A stretch of 64,000 nt of DNA from Geotrypetes seraphini (lineage: Eukaryota; Chordata; Amphibia; Gymnophiona; Dermophiidae): assembly GCF_902459505.1 (NCBI RefSeq), contig NC_047090.1, forward strand, positions 47,852,501-47,916,500, read 5' to 3'. Within the stretch, counting starts at the first letter, position 1, and the number at the start of each line of letters is the position of its first letter. This document shows positions 57,300 through 64,000 of the stretch, piece after piece. The notes beneath the pieces were generated by a model. That model saw nothing but the letters and a program-made list of their open reading frames with translations, did no database searches and was not told the origin of the DNA. A program made the translations under genes and the position numbers.

Positions 57300-57835
57300 C
57301 ATAATAGAAAATCCTATTTCTAACCTTTAAAAGCTGTTCGAGTAACCAGCCAGAGTTCATTGATAGACTTCTAATCCCTTATAGTCCATCTAAATCACTC
57401 CGTTCCACGTCACAGAATCTCCTTACCATACCATCCTTAAAAGTTAATCAACTAATAATTTTGCTCTCACCGCAGCTTCCCTCTGGAACTCGCTGACCAC
57501 TTACTTACACGTAGAGTTCGCAACCCTCTTATTCCAGGATGCGTTTGGACAATAACTGTCCTTTTAAGGACCAAAACAATGTTTTTCTGTTTTTTAATCC
57601 CTACCTATTGTTTTTTCCCTTCTCTGTGTTCTTTTCTTCATAGATTGTAGTTCTTGCCCATTTTCCCATTTGTTCGGAATAAGTCCGTATGTCATGTCAT
57701 TTGTTGTACTAATATACCCTGGTATTGTTTAGCACTGCTAATTTTTAATTTGATTTTATGGTATTTTCTCTGTACACTGCCTAAAAGTTGATTAAGCGGT
57801 ATAAGACATTTTAAATAAACTTGAAACTTGATAAT
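57300..57835 (+). mobile_element. L2-like LINE 3' end
   Basis: Degraded reading with LLTIPSLK, LWNS-like and FK..L.. spacing at the L2 C terminus. It ends CACTGCCTAAAAGTTGATTA, GCGGTATAAGACATTTTAAA, TAAACTTGAAAC. Confidence 0.55.
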
Positions 57836-58186
57836 ACATTTATCACATTCTTTTTCTGCTTTACTTTGTTCTCTGTTGTCTTTTTCTTCTTTCCTCCTTT
57901 CTCATAGGAGCCATTTTTGTTGTTTTTTCGAATATTGATTTATTAAGACAGTGACTTTAAAACCAGTTTACTACAGGTATGTTTTTACTTACACTAATTA
58001 GTATTGTTTCAAGACAGTCAACAGTATTCATAAGTTCATTCTAGTTCATAAGGTCCATATGTTTATTCACAGGGCATATTCATTTTGCAATTAACATTTT
58101 CAATTATGACATGTATATGATTTCCATTTCTTAATCATATGTACAATATTTATGTTTTATCATATATTATATTTTTTCTCTTTTAA
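57836..58186. other. AT-rich, nothing recognised
   Basis: T-rich sequence that continues after the Helitron-like insertion at 59,275. Probably the host repeat whose right end carries the second hammerhead-like motif. Confidence 0.35.
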
Positions 58187-59274
58187 ATATCTATAATAAT
58201 AAAATCATAAGTGCGCATGCGCACTCCCACTTGCATGTTCTGTGATCAGTAGGTCCCTGGCAGGTAGGAGTGCGCATGTGCGTCTAGGGTTCTGTTTTCC
58301 TGTAAGCCAGTTCGTCGTCGTACCCTCCCCCCCTCCCCGCAGTACTCCAAACACGCTGCCTTGCGGCCCTCCACTGCCCCAGTTTCCTCTGCCATGTCCC
58401 TGATGACATCATCAGAGACGCGGCAGAGCAAACCAGGCAGCAGAAGGCCGCGAAGCAGCACGCCCAGAACGCTGCAGACGTTGCCGGAGCTGGGAGGTCC
58501 GTCGGTCGTCTCGCAATGGGAGGGTCAGTGAGGTTAGCTGCATGGCGGCGGTAGTGGCGGGGGGGAAGATGTAAACATGCTGCTCAAGGTTTATACTGCA
58601 CAGGGGGAAAGGAGGGAGGCAGGCAGATAGGTTGGCTGGCTTCAGAGGGTGGGGGTGGGACAAAGTCAGGAAGACAGTGAGGAGGACATAGGAAGGAGGC
58701 ACTGGGGGCACTAAGGACATAGGAAGGGGCACTGAGGGCACTATGGACATAGGAGGCACTGAGGGCACTAAGGACACAGGACAGAGGCACTGGGGGCACT
58801 AAGGACATGGGAAGGAGGCACTGAGGCCACTAAGGACATAGGAAGGGGTAATAAGAACATGGGAGGCACTGAGGGCACTATGGACACGGGAAGGAGACAC
58901 TGGGGGCACTAAGTTCATGGAAGGGGACACTGGGGCACTAAGGACATGGAAGGAGGCACTAGGGGCACTAAGGACACAGGACAGAGACAATGGGCCACCA
59001 AGGACACAGGACGGAGGCACTGGGGGCAATAAGGACATGGGAAGGAGGCACTGGGGGCACTATAGGAGAGACAGGCAGGCATGGCGCAACAGAGAAATAC
59101 AGGCAGGCAGGGGGCCAGGGAGACAGAAAGAAAGTCAGACAGACAGGGGGCCAGAGAGAGACACAGACAGAAAGAATGACAGACAGCGTCTAAGAAGAGA
59201 GAGAGACAAAGAAAAAAAAACCCAGACAGACACATCTACTCTAGCACCCGTTAATGTAATGGGCTTAAACACCA
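58187..59274 (+). mobile_element. Helitron-like element with internal minisatellite
   Basis: It starts TCTATAATAATAAAATCATA followed by GTGCGCATGCGCAC. It ends with a short hairpin (CCCGTTAATGTAATGGG) and CACCAG, a degraded CTAG. The left neighbour is A and the right neighbour T, as expected for Helitron insertion into AT, and there is no target duplication. No helicase is encoded. Assignment rests on terminal resemblance only. Confidence 0.45.
58675..59062. repeat. About 30-bp minisatellite, roughly 13 units
   Basis: The unit is approximately AGGCACTGGGGGCACTAAGG + ACATGGGA with GAG/GGG and ATAGG/CACAGG variants. Open frames across it (Ser/Val/Pro-rich) are by-products. Confidence 0.85.
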
Positions 59275-59635
59275 GTGATGTATATAAATGTCCATGTTTT
59301 ACTTCACATGGCAGAGCTGGCTGATGAATGTATATCAATGTATGTTTTATATTGATCCTTTTAAGATTTAATAATTGGCTTACATTTTTTAACCCATGAT
59401 AAAGATTTCATTTTTTGATTATTTGTCCTATTTTTATATATTTTATATATTTTTCATATTTTATTGTATACACATTTTTATATAGAATATAATAGCATTA
59501 TATTCTGGTCCAGTGTTTTTGGTTTGCACTACTCTTTATTATCATTATTACTTATTAGATTTATTGATACGATTTATAATTTATGATATGTTATTTCTTT
59601 TATCTGCATTCATTTCTATACATGATTGTTTGTTT

Positions 59636-59685
59636 AGACTCCTGAGGCAGGCCCTTTTGGGCCGAAACACGATCATGTCGAGTCT
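59636..59685 (+). ncRNA. Hammerhead-ribozyme-like motif (plus strand)
   Basis: Stem I AGACTC...GAGTCT (6 bp) and core CTGAGGCA come first, then stem II GGCCC...GGGCC with TTTT loop (5 bp). GAAA and stem III ACA...TGT with a 6-base loop follow, then C at the cleavage position (59679) directly before stem I. The core deviates from CUGANGA by the same extra base as the motif at 55048 (G-G-C-A here). All three stems differ in sequence between the two motifs yet pair. Just downstream are TATAATAAAAGGCATTGAAC and the end of the host repeat. Confidence 0.6.
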
Positions 59686-59759
59686 TGTGATATAATAAAA
59701 GGCATTGAACACCCAGGGTCTCCTTCACTGTTTGTTTTTCCGCTTTCCAAGTTTTGGGA

Positions 59760-60875
59760 AGTTGGTTTCTCCTGTTTTCCTGGGAAATCTTTTTACTGAA
59801 ATATATGACACACCGGACTGGTTTTGTTATGACACATAACAAAACCAGAAATAATACAGAAACAACTGAACCATGTGTATCTCTGTACAAAAACTCTTCA
59901 CAACTCCCCAAAACAAACATCATTCCAAAACACATAGTCCACCCCAAAAACAAGATCACAAACCAAGCTACAAAAAACACAAAACAAATAGGAGAGTTGG
60001 TTTCTTATATCCCCCAAACCTGTACATCTAAGGAATGAACAAGCAAACAACTAGGCAACCAGAAAATAAAAAAGAAAAAGAAAGAACCCCCCCCAAACAC
60101 ACCCATTCACACAAACATCCACAACAAAGCATACCAACAGTCCTACCCTGGAAACCCCCTGCCAAGGCCCTTCCCCATAAACCAAATCAAAAAGAATTAA
60201 AAACTTCTAGCCCTAGGCGCCAAAGATTGAATATATGAATCCCAAACTTGTAGAAAAAGGCACTTCCTTTTGTAAGAAAAACAGGCATGTCTTTGTTCCA
60301 AAGTCATCAATTCATGAAAACGATTCTGCCAAGCCTAAAAAGCAGGAGTGGTCAATTGCATCCAAACACTAAGAATAACCTTTTTACTCGAGACTGCAAC
60401 CTTCTGGATCAGCATTTTATGCCTCTTGTTAGGGATGTGAAAAGATTCATATTTATCCAAAAGGAGACCTGCCGGAAACAATGGAATAGAACAACCAAAA
60501 ATGTGTGCCAAATTTCGGAAAACAGTCCTCCAAAAGGCTTTTATTTTTCGACAAGTCCAAAAAGCATGAAAAAATGAGTTAGTGCTCTGAAGACATTTAA
60601 TACAAATAGAAGATTCCAAGTCACCAGCTTTATAAACTTGTTCTTGGGAAAAATAAGCCCGATGCACCACCCGATATTGGCACTCTCAAAAGAGAGAACT
60701 CACCGAGATCCCCGAAATACGCGTAATAAGTCTCAGAAAATCCAACGCCTCAACAGGCATACCCAAATCCCTACTCCAACATAGCCCCAAATTAAATAAA
60801 AACATTTTAAACAGAGCAGATCAGAAAGATAACTTCCAGCTTGCTTGCAGGAGAAACTGAAGAGGGCATCCCAAT
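59760..60875 (-). mobile_element. L1-like LINE 3' end (minus)
   Basis: At 60335-60670 the minus strand reads AYFSQEQVYKAGDLESSICI, KCLQSTNSFFHAFWTCRKIK, FW, and FPAGLLLDKYESFHIPNKRH, the Cys/His knuckle region of L1-type ORF2. A 3' UTR of about 500 bp follows towards lower coordinates. A perfect 14-bp hairpin lies near its end (59818-59848). Confidence 0.65.
59818..59848. repeat. Perfect 14-bp hairpin
   Basis: CTGGTTTTGTTATG and CATAACAAAACCAG around ACA. It sits near the 3' end of the minus-strand L1-like element. Confidence 0.8.
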
Positions 60876-60877
60876 GC

Positions 60878-62145
60878 ACTGGTTACTACTATTACTATTA
60901 ATTATTTCTATAGTACTACCAGATGCACGCAGCGCTGCACAGGGAAGAAAACAGTCCCTGCTCAAAAGAGCTTACAATCTAAACGGCTCAAGACAGACAA
61001 ACAGGATGTCATTGATACAGTTAAGGGGAATGGTTAACCAGCTGGCTGGGTTGGAGGACAGAGGAGTAGGGTTAAGGACTGAAGACTATATAAAAAGGTG
61101 GGTTTTCAGTCTGCTTTTAAACAAGGGAAGGGAAGGGGCTTGATGGACAAACTCAGGTAATTTATTTCAGGCCTATGGGGAGCTAGATGAAAGGAACAAA
61201 GTCTGAAATTGGCAGTGGAGGAGAAAAGTAAAGCTAAGAGCAGCTTATCTAAGGAATGTAGTTCGCTGGGAGGTGTATAAGGAGAGAGAAGCGAGGAGAG
61301 ATATTGAGGGGTAGCAAAATGAACACACTTCTAGGTCAGCAATAAGATATTGAACTGTATGTGATGGCACATAGGGAGCCAGTGAAGTGACTTAAGGAGA
61401 GGGGTGACATTCAAAATACTGAAGGGAATAGACTTAGTAGAGAAAGACAGACTGTTCACCCTCTCCAAGGTAGGGAGAACGAGAGGACACTCTCTAAAGT
61501 TGAAAGGGGATAGATTCCGTACAAACTTTAGGAAGTTCTTCTTCACCCAGAGATTGGTAGAAAACTGGAATGCTCTTCCGGAGTCTGTTATAGGGGAAAA
61601 CACCCTCCAGGGTTTCAAGACAAAGTTGGACAAGTTCATGGTAAACTGGTGAGACTGGACTCATTTGAAGCACTGGTCTTGACCTTGGGGCCGTCGCGTG
61701 AACGGACTGCTGGGCAGGATGGACCATTGGTCTGACCCAGCAGCGGCAATTCTTATGTTCTTATGACATGAGCATAGCGAGGTTGGTAAAAGATGAGTTG
61801 TGCAGCAGAGTTCTGCACAGATTGCAAGGGGGAGAGGTGACAGTGTGTGATATCAGTTAAAAGTAGATTGCAGTAATCTAAGCGTGAGATTACGAGAGCG
61901 TGGACAATAGTCTGAGTAGTGTGCTCAGAGAGGAAGGAGTGAATTTTGGTGATATTAAAGAGAAAGAAGCGACAGGTCTTAGCAACTTGTTGGATGTACG
62001 TAGAAAATGAGAGGTCGGAATTGAAGACCACTCCAAGGTTGCGAGCAGAGGAGACTGGAGCAATGACAGTATTATTTACTGAGATGGAGAAAGGAGGAGG
62101 AGGAGCAGAGGGTTTAAGAAGGAGTTGAAAACTGTGATACATTTT
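60878..62145 (-). mobile_element. L2 LINE 3' end (minus), split by a CR1
   Basis: The minus strand is open at 61753-62142: FSISVNNTVIAPVSSARNLG, VVFNSDLSFSTYIQQVAKTC, LDYCNLLLTDI and LQSVQNSAAQLI, classic L2 reverse-transcriptase C-terminal motifs. After the CR1 insertion it continues with TPLLKSLHWLPMCHHIQFNI. The 3' tail at 60,880-60,970 contains CTTACAATCTAAACGGC and GCGCTGCACAGGGAAG. Confidence 0.8.
61411..61763 (+). mobile_element. CR1 3' end with TGACAT duplication
   Basis: 5'-truncated CR1 in opposite orientation to its L2 host. It reads LKGIDLVEKDRLFTLSKVGR, TRGHSLKLKGDRFRTN and ENWNALPESVIGENTLQGFK, and ends in CAATTCTTATGTTCTTA. tgacat flanks it at 61405-61410 and 61764-61769. Confidence 0.85.
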
Positions 62146-62268
62146 GCACAGCTTGTGTGTTCAGAATACCCATCAATCCAGAATGACATACCTATTGCAC
62201 TAGAAAAGGTGTTACAGCCCCCTCATGACGTCCATGATCATTGAATCTTTATCACAGCATTTGACAGG

Positions 62269-62757
62269 TTTATTCTGTCATATTATGGAGTTTATGTTTC
62301 AAAGACTTGTTTGCTCAATTTAGGTCACCTCGACAAGAAGCCCTTTCATAACAGATTGTGTGTCAAACAATTATGTAAAATTAATTAGTATTTGGCATGC
62401 TCTCAAAAGAGAAAAGTACATATGTACTGTACATGAACTGGTAAACTCTACATAAGAAAAACTAAAGTGTTTGGAGTAATCTGAAATAAAAATAATGGGG
62501 AATATTACATACTGGATTTTATACACTAAAGACCATCACTAGGTACTGAATTGGAGAAAGCATTTCTGTGGAAAGGCAATCACAAAACATTCCTGCAGTC
62601 TTCATCAAAGAAAATTCTAAAAATAGAGAAATAAAGGATGGTCCTCCCTGAATTCTCCACTTTCTAATTCTAGAAGAAAATAAAGACTCCTTTGAGGCTA
62701 GTTGGCCAGATGCTAGTTGGCCAGCAGTCAATCTCTACTTGCCTAGATCAAGCTCTT
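62269..62757 (-). other. hdhd5: Probable HDHD5 3' UTR
   Basis: Downstream of the HDHD5 stop on the minus strand. An AATAAA (plus TTTATT, 62269-62274) about 480 bp from the stop is the likely poly(A) signal. It shows no repeat similarity, unlike the sequence below 62,145. Confidence 0.5.
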
Positions 62758-63142
62758 TCAAACCCGAGGCCAGTCTTCCTTCTGAAAAATAAGATCAACT
62801 GCTTCATTCACATCTTGTACAATGTAAGAAGCTTCCACCAGATTGGGGTCAAAGTGAAAGTCTCGATGTCCATGGAACACAGTCTTGGTTATGCTCTGAT
62901 TTGGGTCAGAGGGTACTTCGCCTTGATTTCCATACACCCCAGTGCAGACCAGAATAGACTCGCAGCTTTCTGTGAAATTACATGAGGCCTTCCAATCTTT
63001 ACTGAGTTTAGGAAGCTCCTCACTGAGGGCTGCCCCTACCAACCCATTGCCATGCACAGTAGCTTGGACACTTTCTTGATGGTCCATCTGCAAATAGCGA
63101 TTGTATAAGTTGGCACCGTAGATATCTGCCATTGGATTATCT
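62758..63142 (-). CDS. hdhd5: HDHD5 (CECR5) last coding exon
   Basis: C-terminal exon of haloacid dehalogenase-like hydrolase domain-containing 5, a mitochondrial HAD-superfamily protein whose substrate is not established. After the acceptor TTTTCCACAG the frame reads [18 protein letters not shown]. Later come [32 protein letters not shown] and DVNEAVDLIFQKEDWPRV, with stop TGA at 62758-62760. Human HDHD5 has [47 protein letters not shown] and NDVNEAVQLVFRKEGW. The DNPMSD(I)YGAN block is the last HAD motif, which binds the metal and phosphate. The segment between (residues about 20-55) is variable, as in mammals. Upstream exons lie beyond the window. The acceptor could be two bases later; phase 2 is preferred because it yields GDNP as in human. 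Confidence 0.93.
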
Positions 63143-63379
63143 CTGTGGAAAAGAAAGAAGGAGAAAGCCTATTACCATAAATATTTACATCAAGTACTTT
63201 TATAAACAAATGTTTCTTTCTTTTTTTTTATTTTCCAAAAGTAACTTTATTGAACCACAAAAAGACAAAACAAACAAAATAAGCTAGTATCAATTAATGA
63301 ATCCAAATACATACCTTCATTTTTTGAAAGCAAAAAAAAAAACAACAAACCCAATACAATTTTAAACCTTCCCCTAGAC
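63143..63379. other. HDHD5 intron with a T-rich LINE tail
   Basis: A T-run at about 63,218-63,230 and following AT-rich DNA (ACTTTATTGAACCACAAAAA) look like the 3' end of a minus-strand L1-like element. Not classified further. Confidence 0.35.
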
Positions 63380-63567
63380 CAGTGGTTTTCAAACCAGTCC
63401 TCATGGACTAGTCAGGTTTTCAGGATATCCACAATGACTATGTATGAGAGAGATTTGCAAACTAAGGCGGCAGTGTATGCAAATCTCTCTCATGCATATT
63501 CATTGTGGATATCCTGAAAACTTGATTGGCCAAGTGGTCCCCAAGGGGACTTGGTTGAATATTACTG
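63380..63567. mobile_element. Palindromic hAT-like MITE with 8-bp TSD
   Basis: It begins CAGTGGTTTTCAAACCAGTC and ends in a degraded copy (GACTTGGTTGAATATTACTG). Flanks ccctagac (63372-63379) and ccatagac (63568-63575) agree at 7 of 8 bases. The inner GAGAGAGATTTGCAAAC palindrome is that of the family. Confidence 0.75.
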
Positions 63568-63589
63568 CCATAGACCATCTCAACCTTAC

Positions 63590-63910
63590 CTACTAATACG
63601 GACAAGAGGACATAGACTGAAGCTGAGGGGGGACAGGTCCAGGACGAATATCAGGAAGTTCTGTTTCACGCAGCGAGTGGTGGACACCTGGAATGCTCTC
63701 CCAGGGAAGTAATTGCAGAATCCACCGTTCTAGGATTTAAGGGTAAACTAGATGCACATCTCCTTAAGAGTGGCATAGAGTGATACGGGTAAGGGTAAAT
63801 TAGATTCACATCTCCCTTGAAAAGCATACAGTGATATGGGGACTAAAACTATGCCAGGGTACACCTGGTGGGGCCTCCGCGTGTGCGGATCACCGGACTT
63901 GATGGACCCA
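63590..63910 (+). mobile_element. CR1-like LINE 3' end
   Basis: The plus strand reads RTRGHRLKLRGDRSRTNIRK, FCFTQRVVDTWNALPGK, then degraded, with tail CGTGTGCGGATCACCGGACT and TGATGGACCCAGAGTCTGA. Confidence 0.7.
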
Positions 63911-63924
63911 GAGTCTGATCACGT

Positions 63925-64000
63925 TTACATAGAATTGATAGCTCTAAATCTAATAGATGCTGGCACTGTCATGTTGAAATTGGGACATTAGACCATCTTT
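63925..64000 (+). mobile_element. L1-like ORF2 fragment running off the window
   Basis: The plus strand reads SNRCWHCHVEIGTLDHL, the L1-type Cys/His knuckle, nearly the same peptide as at about 13,400 (minus). The rest is beyond the window. Confidence 0.55.

Noticed and set aside
58412-59235. Ser/Val/Pro-rich repetitive open frames
   Set aside because: They are translations of a 30-bp minisatellite, open because the unit length is a multiple of three.

Overview
The window is vertebrate nuclear DNA: spliced host genes separated by thick, nested layers of transposable elements. Three host genes are present in the order IL17RA (+), TMEM121B (-), HDHD5 (-). This is the order and orientation of the human 22q11 cat-eye region, so it is an ancestral vertebrate block. 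The repeats are CR1, L2-like and L1/Tx1-like LINEs, a DIRS element, tRNA-derived SINEs and fold-back DNA transposons. Together with the CR1 tail sequence they fit an amphibian, most likely a caecilian. The species call is inference, about 0.6.

Layout. 1-15,145 is almost all repeats: a Tx1/L1-type LINE with an intact 5' end (minus), a full-length young CR1 with both ORFs (minus, 6-bp target duplication) inside an L2-like element, then L2, L1, hAT and SINE pieces. It lies in or upstream of an IL17RA intron. From 15,146 to 40,392 are five IL17RA exons: two for the end of the ectodomain, one transmembrane exon, a 33-bp mini-exon and a large cytoplasmic SEFIR exon. Splice phases agree throughout. 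The first intron (14.7 kb) holds a five-layer nest: CR1 > L2-like > ORF1-only L1-like > DIRS > TA-flanked fold-back element.

40,393-50,402 is intergenic, with several MITEs (including a fold-back with a 9-bp target duplication) and the TMEM121B 3' UTR. TMEM121B is a single coding exon in a GC-rich island (50,403-51,749). 52-62 kb holds more repeats: minisatellites, a Helitron-like element, and two hammerhead-ribozyme-like motifs on opposite strands with covarying stems. At 62,758-63,142 is the last coding exon of HDHD5, followed by a hAT MITE and CR1 and L1 pieces to the window end.

Most promising observations: the pair of hammerhead-like motifs with a shared non-canonical core; an ORF1-only LINE resembling mammalian HAL1; a 309-bp, almost perfect inverted duplication just upstream of the IL17RA transmembrane exon; and a 1.5-kb GC-rich fold-back transposon inside a structurally complete DIRS element.
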